Shown: positions 1-9,900 of the stretch, piece after piece
Layout: each line of letters starts with the position of its first letter
How positions within the stretch are numbered: the stretch's first letter is position 1
NCBI GenBank assembly: GCA_029852775.1
Contig: LEKJ01000028.1
Span: forward strand, 143,079 to 207,078
Length of the DNA: 64,000 nt
Direction of reading: 5' to 3'
Origin: Pasteurellaceae bacterium LFhippo2
Lineage (GTDB): Bacteria > Pseudomonadota > Gammaproteobacteria > Enterobacterales > Pasteurellaceae
The notes under the pieces: model-generated
What the model saw: the letters and a program-made list of their open reading frames with translations, nothing else
The model's database searches: none
What the model was told of the DNA's origin: nothing
Made by a program: the position numbers and the translations under genes

Positions 1-51
1 TACTCCGCATTTTGTATAGAAATGCTTATTTTTTAGAAAAAGGAAAACTAA

Positions 52-276
52 ATGAAAAATTCAGCAAAAACAAATAGCTATGCACATCAGCGTGGCGAAA
101 TTCAGGAAAGTGCGATTAAAGCACTTGTTACCGACAAATTATTTCGTAGCCGAATGGAGCGAAACCGCAAAGGAAAGGGCAGTTACCAACGTAATGCTAA
201 ACATCGCAAAGGTTATGCAGGGAATGAAAACCCATTTAAAAGTGTTCAACAGAATGTTTTTAAATGGGTTTTTTAA
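52..276 (+). CDS. arfA: Alternative ribosome-rescue factor ArfA
   Basis: A 74-residue basic protein matching the ArfA (YhdL) family. It shows the family's N-terminal pattern HQRGEIQESAIKALVTDKLF followed by the basic RxxxNRKGKGSY segment. ArfA enters stalled non-stop ribosomes and recruits release factor RF2, acting as back-up to tmRNA. An AAAAGGA ribosome binding site lies upstream of the ATG. The last 17 or so codons form a strong hairpin and T-tract, and the TAA stop sits at the end of the T-tract. Many transcripts would therefore end before the stop codon, which is the known logic of E. coli arfA: the protein accumulates only when tmRNA fails. The C-terminal tail after about residue 60 is divergent and partly hydrophobic. 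Identification is by remembered family pattern. Confidence 0.9.
   Translation: MKNSAKTNSYAHQRGEIQESAIKALVTDKLFRSRMERNRKGKGSYQRNAKHRKGYAGNENPFKSVQQNVFKWVF
227..274 (+). terminator. Intrinsic terminator inside the arfA coding region
   Basis: Positions 227-241 (AAAACCCATTTAAAA) pair perfectly with 258-272 (15 bp), with a 16-nt loop. The descending arm merges into a run of six T (269-274). The arfA stop codon TAA begins at 274, so termination in the T-run yields an mRNA without a stop codon. Hairpin and T-run are seen directly; the regulatory meaning follows E. coli arfA. Confidence 0.88.
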
Positions 277-300
277 TGGTGTATTTTAGTTTTAGTGAAA

Positions 301-1074
301 TTAGCCTAAAAATTTCTGAATTGCTCGAATCACGGCGTCTGGTTTTTCTGCGTGTACCCAGTGATCGGCTTTACTTACAATAAAAGATTTTGCATTTGGG
401 AATTGCTCCAAAATCGTTTGAGTATCTTTTTCTTGTAAATAGTCTGATAATTCCCCCTTAATAAATAGAGTTGGTGTTTCAACACGGACTTTTTCCCAAT
501 CCATAATATTTTCGTAATTCTGCTTTAAACCGCTTAAATTGAATTTAAAGAATTCTGGACTTTGTGGGTCAAAAGATTTCAGCATAAAAAGCTGTACGCC
601 TTCATCTTGAATTGCTTGGGCTATCGCAACTCTAGCTTCCGTTCGATTAGCTGGCTTTGCTTCTTTTACTGCATACAATCCTGCAAAAATAGAATCGTGG
701 CGGCGAGGCGGATAAGCGACAGGAGCAATATCGATTACCACGAGTTTTTCAACAAGATTTGAAGCAATATGAGTTAGACGCATTGCTGTTTTGCCGCCCA
801 TTGAATGGCCGATCACGATCGCATTGTTGATATTGAGATGAATCAGAAGATCGCGCAGATCTTCCGCAAGCACTTGGTAATTCATTGTTTCAGAGTGGAA
901 AGATTGACCGTGGTTACGCAGATCAACTTTTAAAATATTGTATTCTTCCGCAAAAGCGCGTGCGACAACACCAAGATTATTGAGATCGCCAAATAAGCCG
1001 TGTACAAACACCATAGTCTGTTTAGCATTTGCCGATAACTGTAATTGATAGTTAAGAAGTTGTTTTTCGAGCAT
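301..1074 (-). CDS. ybfF: Alpha/beta hydrolase, YbfF-type esterase
   Basis: A 257-residue alpha/beta-hydrolase. It has the oxyanion-hole strand FVHGLFGDLNNLG near residues 23-35, the nucleophile elbow GHSMGG near 90, and a C-terminal catalytic His in KADHWVHAEKP. Length and motifs fit the YbfF esterase group, cytoplasmic acyl-CoA or ester hydrolases of uncertain physiological substrate. It is transcribed divergently from seqA, the same arrangement as E. coli ybfF and seqA. No signal peptide is visible. The family is secure but the true substrate is unknown; a MenH-like role cannot be excluded by sequence alone, although menE lies close by. Confidence 0.85.
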   Translation of the reverse strand: MLEKQLLNYQLQLSANAKQTMVFVHGLFGDLNNLGVVARAFAEEYNILKVDLRNHGQSFHSETMNYQVLAEDLRDLLIHLNINNAIVIGHSMGGKTAMRLTHIASNLVEKLVVIDIAPVAYPPRRHDSIFAGLYAVKEAKPANRTEARVAIAQAIQDEGVQLFMLKSFDPQSPEFFKFNLSGLKQNYENIMDWEKVRVETPTLFIKGELSDYLQEKDTQTILEQFPNAKSFIVSKADHWVHAEKPDAVIRAIQKFLG

Positions 1075-1111
1075 AATTACCTAAAATTTAACGAAAAAAG
1101 TAGAAAGATCC

Positions 1112-1140
1112 TGTCAAAGGAAACGTAATCTGCGTATAAT
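1112..1140 (+). promoter_or_regulatory. Predicted sigma-70 promoter for seqA-menE
   Basis: A perfect -10 TATAAT (1135-1140) is preceded, with a 17-bp spacer, by a weak -35 TGTCAA (1112-1117). It lies about 50 nt upstream of the seqA start in the divergent ybfF/seqA gap. Confidence 0.55.
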
Positions 1141-1192
1141 GCCTAGAATTTTTTTGTAATCAAGCAAATTTAAAGAAAAGAGGACGCTATAG

Positions 1193-1753
1193 ATGAAACA
1201 AATTGAAGTTGATGATGAATTATACCACTACATTGCAAGTCGAACTCAGTCGATTGGCGAGAGTGCGTCGGATATTTTGCGTCGTTTACTCCGTTTACCA
1301 GCATCTCCACAGCCATTTGTACTTGTACAAGAAAATATGCTTAATGATCTGAAAGATCTGGCTAAACTACCGAAAAAGAAAAATGCAATTAATCATCAAG
1401 AAAAGATGGTTAAAGCCGTGGAGTATGTTTTAGCAAAACAGTCTTTTATGGATGAGAAAAAAGTGGTTAACCGCTTTTTAATGTTGCTTTCTGCGCTTTA
1501 TAAATCAAATAAAGAAGGCTTTAATCAAGCAACTGAGCAAGTTCAAGGCAGTGAGCGAATCTATTTTGCTAAAGATGAACGAGTGATTTTAGCAACGGGT
1601 AGCGGTGCGAAGGCAAAATTAATCCCAGAATCGCCATTTTGGGTAATCACAAACAACAATACTGAGCGTAAAGGTTTAATTCTTTGTGCTTTGATGAATC
1701 AAATGGAACTTCCAGAAGAGTTAGTTGAGCGTGTGAAAGCGCTTTTTGCTTAA
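1193..1753 (+). CDS. seqA: Negative modulator of replication initiation SeqA
   Basis: A 186-residue protein that begins with the SeqA multimerisation domain (KQIEVDDELYHYIASRTQSI, residues 2-21). After a linker it has the C-terminal domain that binds hemimethylated GATC sites (about residues 70-186), including RFLMLLSALY and the WVITNNNTERK segment. SeqA sequesters newly replicated oriC and organises nascent DNA behind forks. The dam gene it depends on is not in the window. The next gene, menE, starts only 12 nt downstream, so the two probably share a transcript. Confidence 0.95.
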   Translation: MKQIEVDDELYHYIASRTQSIGESASDILRRLLRLPASPQPFVLVQENMLNDLKDLAKLPKKKNAINHQEKMVKAVEYVLAKQSFMDEKKVVNRFLMLLSALYKSNKEGFNQATEQVQGSERIYFAKDERVILATGSGAKAKLIPESPFWVITNNNTERKGLILCALMNQMELPEELVERVKALFA

Positions 1754-1765
1754 CTTTCTGCCATT

Positions 1766-3223
1766 ATGAACGTATTTGACTCTTTCCCGACCGCTTTTTG
1801 GGCAAAACACTCTGCCCAAGCGGTCGCTGTCGTCTTAGATAATCCTGAAAATGATTCAGATCGTTCATTATCTTCAAATTTATCGAATATTCCCACTCAA
1901 ATTAACTGGCAACAGTGGAATCTTTTAACAGAACAAGCGGTTGATTTTCTTAAAAATTTTGCAATTTCAGAAGATGTCCAATCTCTAGCACCGCTAATTG
2001 CTTATCAAGGTCAAAATAGGCTCTATGCGTTACTTTGCTATTGTGCGGCTATCGCGATGGGAGCAAAGATCCTAATTTTGAATCCAGCCTTAAAACCAGA
2101 GCAATATCAGCAAATTCTAAAAGATAATGCCGTTGATTGTACGATTGGTGATAATGATTTCGCTAAGTTCTTTAATCAAGTTCAAATGGATCAACCATTA
2201 TTATCTGAATTAGAACATTTGGATTTTAATCAACCGGCAACCTTAACTTTAACATCGGGTTCATCGGGCAAGCCAAAGGCGGTTGTTCATTCTATTCAAA
2301 ATCACTTAGATAATGCACAAGGTGTCTGTGAATATTTAGGTTTTAACCAATCTAACTCTTGGTTGCTTAATTTGCCGCTTTTTCACGTTTCTGGGCAAGG
2401 CATAGTTTGGCGTTGGCTTGCTACAGGCGCAACGCTTTATTTGAATGACGATAAACAGACTCAATGGCAGACGTTAGCCAAAGTTTCACACGCGTCTTTG
2501 GTTCCAACTCAACTTCAACGTTATTTAGCTCAGTTAGATTCTGATCAGCAAGTTGAACAGCATATTTTACTCGGTGGGGCTTTTATCCCGCCCGAATTGA
2601 TTCAGCAAGCACAGCAGTATGGCATTACTACTTATGCGGGCTATGGAATGACTGAAATGGCTTCAACAATTTGCGCTATTAAAAATGAGTTGGATAATGT
2701 TGGTTTTCCATTAAAACATCGTGAAATTCGAATTGAACAAGATGAAATTTGGGTACGTGGTGCAGGATTGGGGTTAGGATATTGGAACAGCGGTAATATT
2801 CAGTCTTTGACTAATGAACAAGGCTGGTTAGCGACCAAAGACCGTGGCGAATGGACCGCGGATGGAAAATTAAAAGTGGTAGGGCGCTTGGATAATATGT
2901 TTATTTCAGGGGGAGAGAATATTCAACCTGAAGATATTGAGAGCGAACTTTATCGTTCAAATTTAATCCGAACTGTTTTTGTTGTACCTGTTTTAGACGT
3001 GGAATTTGGCGAACGCCCCGTTGCTTTAGTTGAATTTGTTGAACAATTCTCGTTGCAAGCGGTCAATTTATTACAATCTTTTGCAAATCAACATTTAGAA
3101 AAATTTAAACAACCGATCCAATATTTATGTTTGGAATCAGCAATATTAGAGCTCGGATTACAAGGACAGGGAATTAAAATTTCCCGTAAGCAGTTACAAA
3201 ATTATGTTCGCCAACTATTATAA
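1766..3223 (+). CDS. menE: o-Succinylbenzoate--CoA ligase MenE
   Basis: A 485-residue ANL-superfamily adenylate-forming enzyme. Visible motifs are the phosphate-binding loop TLTSGSSGKPKAVVHS (near residue 160), the aromatic/Thr motif YAGYGMTEM (near 292), GRLDNMFISGGENI (near 375) and the C-terminal lysine region GQGIKISRKQL. MenE activates o-succinylbenzoate to its CoA thioester in menaquinone synthesis, which supports anaerobic respiration such as the formate dehydrogenase encoded later in the window. It follows seqA by 12 nt. Two uptake-signal cores occur inside the first 200 nt of the gene. Length fits the family; no other men gene is adjacent. Confidence 0.9.
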   Translation: MNVFDSFPTAFWAKHSAQAVAVVLDNPENDSDRSLSSNLSNIPTQINWQQWNLLTEQAVDFLKNFAISEDVQSLAPLIAYQGQNRLYALLCYCAAIAMGAKILILNPALKPEQYQQILKDNAVDCTIGDNDFAKFFNQVQMDQPLLSELEHLDFNQPATLTLTSGSSGKPKAVVHSIQNHLDNAQGVCEYLGFNQSNSWLLNLPLFHVSGQGIVWRWLATGATLYLNDDKQTQWQTLAKVSHASLVPTQLQRYLAQLDSDQQVEQHILLGGAFIPPELIQQAQQYGITTYAGYGMTEMASTICAIKNELDNVGFPLKHREIRIEQDEIWVRGAGLGLGYWNSGNIQSLTNEQGWLATKDRGEWTADGKLKVVGRLDNMFISGGENIQPEDIESELYRSNLIRTVFVVPVLDVEFGERPVALVEFVEQFSLQAVNLLQSFANQHLEKFKQPIQYLCLESAILELGLQGQGIKISRKQLQNYVRQLL

Positions 3224-3263
3224 GTTGCGACATAAGTAAATTATTTAATAGAAAGAGATAACT

Positions 3264-6200
3264 ATGCATAAAAAATCTTTTTGGTTCATTCTATTATTTT
3301 CAATACTTTCGGTATTTAGCATTGTTACGTCTGCTAATGCGAGTAATGCCACAGCCGATTCTATTAAAGCGCAATTAGATTCTCTACGTGGGGAGAGTGC
3401 TGATGAGTCCGCAATTCAAGTTAAAGCCCTTGAAGAAACGCTCACGTTTATTGAAAAAACCAAAAAGCAACAAGCTGAAATTGAGAGTTTTGAGCTGAAA
3501 ATTAAAGAAGCACCAGCTGAATTAAAACAGGTTCAAGATAAAGTCAAAGCTTTGCAAGATGATTTAGCGCAATCTCAGACTTCCCATTTTGATAAATTAA
3601 CATCTCAAGAACTTGAAGTTGAGCAAGATAATATTCATCAACAGCTTCAGGTTTCTCAAGCGATTAGTTCTGAATTGGGCTCTAGCCTTGCTAGCTATCG
3701 TGCTGCATTTGAGCAAACTCGCCGTCAAATCAATGAAAACAATACTCGTCTTGAAACCTTAAAATTAAAAAATAGCAATCCCACTGATCAAGAACAGACT
3801 GAACGTAATAATGCTGAAATTAAGTATTTAGAAACAGTAAATAAATATAATCAGCTATTTGGGCAAAATATTGATCTGCTTACAGCGTTAGATGAAGCTA
3901 AGCGAAATCAAGCTTATTTAAAACAGCAGTTATTACAGAAACAGCTCTCTGCATTACAAGATGAGCTAAATGCGCTACGTGTGAAAGAGCACGAAGCCCA
4001 AGCGAAACAGAATGCAGAGCTTAAAGCGAGCAGTAAAGCAGAAAATACAATTGTGTTTGATGAGTTGAGCTTGAATACCGATTTGAGTCAATATTTAGTT
4101 GATCAAACTAAGAAATCTAACAAGCTTTCCCAAGAGAATCTGCGCGCAAAGAGCGTTTTAGATGGGTTAACTCAAACTCGCCAAAATATTGAAGAGCAGA
4201 TTAGTGCGCTACAAGGCACACTTGTGCTTTCAAAGATCATTAATCAACAGAAACAAGCTTTACCAACGGAAAGCATTGTAAAAAGCTTATCAACGGATAT
4301 AGCAAAGTTACGAGTGGAGATTTTTGAAACTTCTCAAAAGCGTGATGAACTCTATAATTTAAGTAATGTGATTGCGAAGTTAAAAGCTGAGCGTAAAGTA
4401 GATTTGGATGATGAAGAAACGAAAACACTTGAATCCATTTTGAAAGAGCGTGAGAAGATTTTGGTTGATTTAATCAAAACATTAAATACGCAATTAACGC
4501 TTTCAAATGAAATTGAAGCAACACAGAAGCAGATTATTACACTTAGTGATACTTTACAGGCTCAACTTCAGCAACAGAGTTTTTGGGTAAGAAGTAATAT
4601 TCCCTTTAATTTAGACTGGGTTGAAGCCTTCCCGCGTTTGGTTATTCAGGAAGTTGCGGAACTCTCAAAATTTATTGGCTTTGATAATCTGGCTAAAAAC
4701 TTAGCAAGTACTTTGGGCTTTATTTTTGTATTATTAGGTGTTTATGGCTTGATTTTATGGAAAAAACCAGAAATCAAACAACGTTTGTCCGCAATTGCAA
4801 GCCAAGTAAATACTTTAAAAAATGATAGCCATTGGCATACGCCAGAAGCGATGTTTTGGACGATTATCCTTGCGTTACCAAGTGCTTTGATGTTTTTAGT
4901 GCTATCTTCGCTTATTCTGTATTTCTTTTTTCCAGACCCTCTAGCTGGTTGGAAGTGGATCACACAAGCTTTTGGCTATTGGCTATTCTTTGCTACAGTG
5001 ATTTCATTGTTACGCCCAAATGGCTTGGCATTTCGTCACTTCGGTATGCCACAACAAAGTAATGAAACCTTTGAGCATATTATTAAACAATCGGTTTGGA
5101 TTGTTGTGTTGCTACTTGTATCGTCAATCTTCTCACAAGTTGACGCTATTGGCTTTAGCAATGATGTGATCGGTCAAGTAATGACGATCGTTGCGCTTTC
5201 ACTCTGTTTATTCGTCGTTCGTCCGTGGCTTAATAAAGGGATGTTGGAGTATGAAAAAGCCAAAAATGAAGATGGCACAAAGCGCAGTATCGGCTTGTTT
5301 AAATTAGCACGATTTATGTTATTTATCGTGCCAATTACGTTGATTGTGTTGATTGTTCTTGGCTACTATTATACGGCAGTTTATCTAATTGATTTGATTA
5401 TCAAAAGTTATGTAGTGGCATTAGTTTGGGTGTTTGGCCGCTATTTTGCTTATCGTTCACTAACGATTTCATCACGCCGAATGGCATACCGCCGTTTACA
5501 GAAAAAGCGTGAAAAAATTCGTGAGCAAATGCTACTTAATGGCGAAGATGTCAGCAATATTAATAAAGAAAAGCCAGAAGAGAAGATCACTATTGCAACG
5601 GTTAATGAGCAAATTTTCCGAATGGCGGATCTTGTTGGCTGGGTTGTCTTATTTGCATCGATGTATGCGATTTGGTCAGATCTTTTAAGTATTGCAAACT
5701 ATCTGAATACCTTTATTTTATGGGAGCAAGTAGAAACAACGTCAAAAGGTACTGTTGTTGAGTCTGTAACCTTATTGAATATATTGCGTTCAATGACTTA
5801 TATTACTGTAACCTATGTTTTAGTTAAGAATATTAAAGGTATTTTGGAAGTACTAGTCTTTTCAAGACTAAGACTTTCGAAGGGAACGCCACATACGATT
5901 ACGGCCATTCTTACTTACTTTATTGTGGTCTTCGGTAGTATCTCGGCTTTTACATCGCTTGGAATTTCGTGGAGTAAAATCCAGTGGGTATTTACCGCAC
6001 TTTCAGTCGGTTTAGGTTTCGGGGTGCGTGAGATTTTTGGTAGTTTTGTGTCGGGCACGATTCTATTATTTGAACGTCCGATTCGTGTAGGCGATAAGGT
6101 TTCTGTTGGTAATTTCACGGGTGTGATTACCAAAATTAAGCTGCGCTCCACAACCTTAATTGATGATGATCACAAAGAAGTGGTATTGCCAAACCAAGCT

Positions 6201-6593
6201 TTCGTGACGGATCGTTTTATTAACTGGACTTATAATAATACGATTACACGTTTGCAAATTGGTTTCAAAATCGCATCTGGTGTGGATTTATCGTTAGTTC
6301 GTGAGTTACTATTACAAGCTTCAGAAGAAGCTGAAAAAGTGATGAAAGATCCAAGCCCAAGTGTGAATTTATTGCATTTTGGGGACGGTTGGATAGAACA
6401 CGAGTTAACTGTGTGTGTGGCTGAAATTGATGATCGTGCAAGTACTCGAAACTTCTTGTATAAACGTATCGATGAGCTATTTAATCAGCATAATATTAAG
6501 ATTGCATTTAACAAGTTAGATGTGCAAATTTCTGGTGAAAATCGACCGCTTGTTACCGAAGTTGTGAGTGATAAGAGAGTGGAATTATCCTAA
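3264..6593 (+). CDS. mscK: MscK/KefA-type mechanosensitive channel (first tandem copy)
   Basis: A 1109-residue member of the large MscS-family channels. Order: signal peptide (residues 1-26), long periplasmic coiled-coil region rich in Q/E/K (about 30-450), about eleven hydrophobic segments from residue 480 on, then the conserved MscS core. The pore-lining helix reads TALSVGLGFGVREIFGSFVS (about 910-930), followed by the beta domain with ERPIRVGDKVSVGNF and a C-terminal cytoplasmic domain. Length is close to E. coli MscK (about 1120). Such channels gate under membrane tension to release solutes. A second gene of the same architecture follows after 351 nt of repeats. The family call is firm; ion preference is not determinable. 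Confidence 0.88.
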   Translation: MHKKSFWFILLFSILSVFSIVTSANASNATADSIKAQLDSLRGESADESAIQVKALEETLTFIEKTKKQQAEIESFELKIKEAPAELKQVQDKVKALQDDLAQSQTSHFDKLTSQELEVEQDNIHQQLQVSQAISSELGSSLASYRAAFEQTRRQINENNTRLETLKLKNSNPTDQEQTERNNAEIKYLETVNKYNQLFGQNIDLLTALDEAKRNQAYLKQQLLQKQLSALQDELNALRVKEHEAQAKQNAELKASSKAENTIVFDELSLNTDLSQYLVDQTKKSNKLSQENLRAKSVLDGLTQTRQNIEEQISALQGTLVLSKIINQQKQALPTESIVKSLSTDIAKLRVEIFETSQKRDELYNLSNVIAKLKAERKVDLDDEETKTLESILKEREKILVDLIKTLNTQLTLSNEIEATQKQIITLSDTLQAQLQQQSFWVRSNIPFNLDWVEAFPRLVIQEVAELSKFIGFDNLAKNLASTLGFIFVLLGVYGLILWKKPEIKQRLSAIASQVNTLKNDSHWHTPEAMFWTIILALPSALMFLVLSSLILYFFFPDPLAGWKWITQAFGYWLFFATVISLLRPNGLAFRHFGMPQQSNETFEHIIKQSVWIVVLLLVSSIFSQVDAIGFSNDVIGQVMTIVALSLCLFVVRPWLNKGMLEYEKAKNEDGTKRSIGLFKLARFMLFIVPITLIVLIVLGYYYTAVYLIDLIIKSYVVALVWVFGRYFAYRSLTISSRRMAYRRLQKKREKIREQMLLNGEDVSNINKEKPEEKITIATVNEQIFRMADLVGWVVLFASMYAIWSDLLSIANYLNTFILWEQVETTSKGTVVESVTLLNILRSMTYITVTYVLVKNIKGILEVLVFSRLRLSKGTPHTITAILTYFIVVFGSISAFTSLGISWSKIQWVFTALSVGLGFGVREIFGSFVSGTILLFERPIRVGDKVSVGNFTGVITKIKLRSTTLIDDDHKEVVLPNQAFVTDRFINWTYNNTITRLQIGFKIASGVDLSLVRELLLQASEEAEKVMKDPSPSVNLLHFGDGWIEHELTVCVAEIDDRASTRNFLYKRIDELFNQHNIKIAFNKLDVQISGENRPLVTEVVSDKRVELS

Positions 6594-6651
6594 AACAAAA
6601 TCAATGGATTGTATAAAGTTGTGTGGGAAATACACAATGTGTTTTCTTACA

Positions 6652-6717
6652 CCCTCTCCCGTTTACGGGAGAGGGACAGACCGAAGGTGCGTTCAGCACC
6701 GTAGGTCAGGGAGAGGG
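6652..6717 (+). repeat. 66-nt structured repeat, copy 1
   Basis: Hairpin CCCTCTCCC/GGGAGAGGG, then ACAG, an internal hairpin (GGTGC/GCACC) and a closing GGGAGAGGG. It shares layout, length and orientation with the copy at 10337-10402, although the middle hairpin sequence differs. Confidence 0.75.
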
Positions 6718-6755
6718 CTATTTGCAAAATATCCCAGAAATATCACCGCTTGTTT

Positions 6756-6821
6756 CCCTCTCTCTGCAAAAATTGCTGAATGCAATTTTTGCTGTCTCTC
6801 TCCCAAAGGGAGAGAGTTAAG
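6756..6821 (-). repeat. 66-nt structured repeat, copy 2 (inverted)
   Basis: The reverse complement matches the 10337-10402 element at 61 of 66 positions by eye. Stem GCAAAAATTGC/GCAATTTTTGC lies in the middle and CTCTCTCCC/GGGAGAGAG at one end. Together with copy 3 it brackets the second channel gene as an inverted pair. Confidence 0.8.
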
Positions 6822-6944
6822 AAAATCAAAATTTTCTATCTATGCAACTACTACATAATATAAGGATTATATGGCGAGAGACATCTCGCCTTACATAGAA
6901 AATATGACCTTTATTTTGGGAGTCATATGTAAAAAGGAGAAAAA

Positions 6945-9900
6945 ATGAGAGTCAAATCCTATTCATATCTTATTTTAATTTTAAGTCTATTTAGCAGTTC
7001 TATATGGGCTGTAAATCTTCCTAATGAAAAAGAGCTTCAAGCTCAAATTGAAGCAACGCAAAAACTTGAGCAAACGGAAGAAACAAAATCATTACTACAG
7101 AGCTTAACGGATACCCAAAAGTTTCTGTCTCAAATTTCACAACAAAAAAGCGATAGCTCAGCCCTTGAAAAGCAGATTCAAGATTCAAAAACAGCAATTA
7201 ATGAAAGTAAGGAAAAACTTGCTAAATTAAAAGCTCAGCAGCCTTCAACTCTTGAAGAGTTCAGTAAAAAACCGTTGACTGAACTTCAATCTTTAGCAAC
7301 TAATTTGCAGGCTAAACTCGAACAAGTTCAGCACGATCTCGCTCAGCTAAATGCGCAAGTTGTGGCTCAAAACTCTACGCCAACCAAAGCACAAACAGCA
7401 TTGAGCACCATTGCTACTCGCAAACAGCAGATCACAAATGCATTAGGAAACAGTAAATTATCTAGTGCGGATAAGGTGAAATTTGATGTCGAAAATAGTT
7501 TGCTTGATCTTCAACATAGCTATAACCAAACGTTATTAAACGGTAGCGACAGTCTGTTAGCGCTTTTTAGTAGTCAGCTTGATGAGAAAAAGGTTGTTCA
7601 GCAAAATTTGCAGACAGAGCTAGCAAATGTGCAAACAGCCATTAATAATCATCTTGTTGCTGAATCAAAAAATAAGGCTGAGCAAGCTACTCAATCTCAG
7701 CAAGAGAGTAGCAAGACCACAACGAATCCCGTGATTTTGCACGAAATTGATTTAAATACGGAATTAAGTAAGGATTTATTTGTTCAAACAACAGAATTAA
7801 GCCAGCTTTCGCAAGATAATCTACGTGTAAAAGGGATTTTAGATAATCTTCAACAGACACAACGTAATATTGATGAGCAAATTAGCTCATTACAGGGGAC
7901 GTTGGTGCTTTCTCGTATTATCAATAAACACCGCCAACTACTTCCGCAAGATAAGATGGTTAAAGGGCTATCTAAGCAGATTGCTGACTTGCGTGTGCAA
8001 GTGTTTGATTTGAGTGAACTCAAAGATACGATTTCAGATAGCAATGCTTATGTCACAAAACTCGAAAAAGAGAATAAAGCAACTTTTACAGATAAAGAAA
8101 AAGAACAGTTAACGACAATTATTCAAGAGCGTTCAACGACGCTGTCTGATTTGATTAAGTTATTGAATAATCAGCTTAATTTATCAATTAATATCGAACT
8201 AAATCAGCAACAAGTTGAAATGATTAGTGATGAATTACAGCAGAAACTTCAACAACAAAGTTTCTGGGTAAAAAGTAACAATCCGATTGATTTGGATTGG
8301 TTAACGAAATATCCGCAAGCGGTTCAGTTTCAATTAAAAGAGCTATCGAAAAAATTTGATTTTTCAAACTGGCAGGAAAATATCGGTGTTGCGCTGTTTC
8401 TAATCGCATTACTTTCTGGGATTGGTTATTTGATCAATCGTAGTAAAGAGTCGATTAAGCATAAGTTGACGAATATTAACAACCGTATGAAAACGGTGTT
8501 AACCGATAGTCAATGGCATACGCCAACGGCGATGTTTTGGACAGTTGTGCTTTGCTTGCCAAATACGATTATGTTCTTAACTTGCTTTATTTTTATCACT
8601 TATATCTGTTTCCAAGATCCGTTGGCGGTATGGCCTTGGGGTCTGAAAATGGCAGGTTATTGGCTCTATTTTGTGTTTATTATTTCGATGTTACGCCCTG
8701 CTGGGATTGCTTATCGTCATTTTAGTATGCCACAAGAGAGCAACCAGATTTTCCGTAATATGTTGAAACGTTCGGGAATTGTGATTGCGTTGCTGTTAAA
8801 TACATCGATCTTTAGCAATATTGAAATGGGACTAGCCTATGATGTGATTGGGCAAACTGTGACCATAACGGTATTGATGATGACGGTGTTTATTGTTGCA
8901 CCAGGCTTTAGACAGGCGATTTCGACTTACCAAAATGTGTCGGATAAAGATAAAAAATCACATAATATTCTGCTTAATTTAGTTCGAATTGTGTTATTAC
9001 TTGCGCCAATAGTGCTTATTGCATTAATTGTAATGGGCTATTACTACACAGCATTAGTATTAATCGAGCATTTAATTGCGACCTATTTTGCGGTGATTAC
9101 TTGGATTATTATCCGTAATATGTTGTATCGTATGTTTACGGTCTCTTCGCGCCGAATTGCTTATAAACGCCTACAAGAACGCCGTGCGCAACAGAATGCA
9201 GAACAGCGAGCAGTCGCTTTTGAAGATGATGTTGCACTTGAATTACCTGATGATTCAATCGCAGTGAGTGAAATCAAAGATCAAATGTTGAAAGTGACGG
9301 ATTTCCTACTATGGGTTGGTCTATTTGCGCTGATTTATTGGGTATGGTCAGATCTGATTACGGTCGCTTACTACTTAAATGGCGTAACACTATGGCAACA
9401 AGCAACCACTACTGAAACGGGTGTTGTGATGGAGTCCATCACATTGCTTAATCTGTTGATTGCAATAGTGATTTTGGTTGTGACCTATGTATTAGTTCGT
9501 AACTTGAGTGGTTTATTAGAAACATTGATTTTTTCTAAGTTACAGCTCTCACAGGGAACTCCTTATACAGTTACCACCTTGTTAACTTATGTTCTTATTG
9601 TGGTTGGTGCGAGCTTTGCATTCTCTACATTAGGGATGTCGTGGACTAAGTTACAATGGCTATTTACCGCACTTTCTGTTGGTATCGGTTTTGGTATGCA
9701 AGAGATTGTTGCGAACTTTGTATCGGGTATTATCATCTTGTTTGAACGCCCTGTTCGTGTTGGCGATATGATTACCATTGGTAACTTTAGTGGCACAGTA
9801 TCTAAGATCCGTATTCGTGCGACGACGCTGATTGATGGGGATAAGAAAGAAGTTATTGTGCCAAATAAAGCTTTCATCACTGAGAGAATTGTGAACTGGG

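Larger units (their letters stand above)
6594..6944. other. Intergenic region packed with structured repeats
   Basis: 351 nt between the two channel genes with no credible ORF. It holds two 66-nt structured elements (6652-6717 and 6756-6821), a palindrome near 6872-6893 (GGCGAGA/TCTCGCC), and a good AAAAGGAG ribosome binding site just before the second channel gene. Confidence 0.7.

Noticed and set aside
6568-6858. 96-aa ORF in the gap after the first channel gene
   Set aside because: It runs through two structured repeats, lacks a ribosome binding site and has no protein-like pattern.
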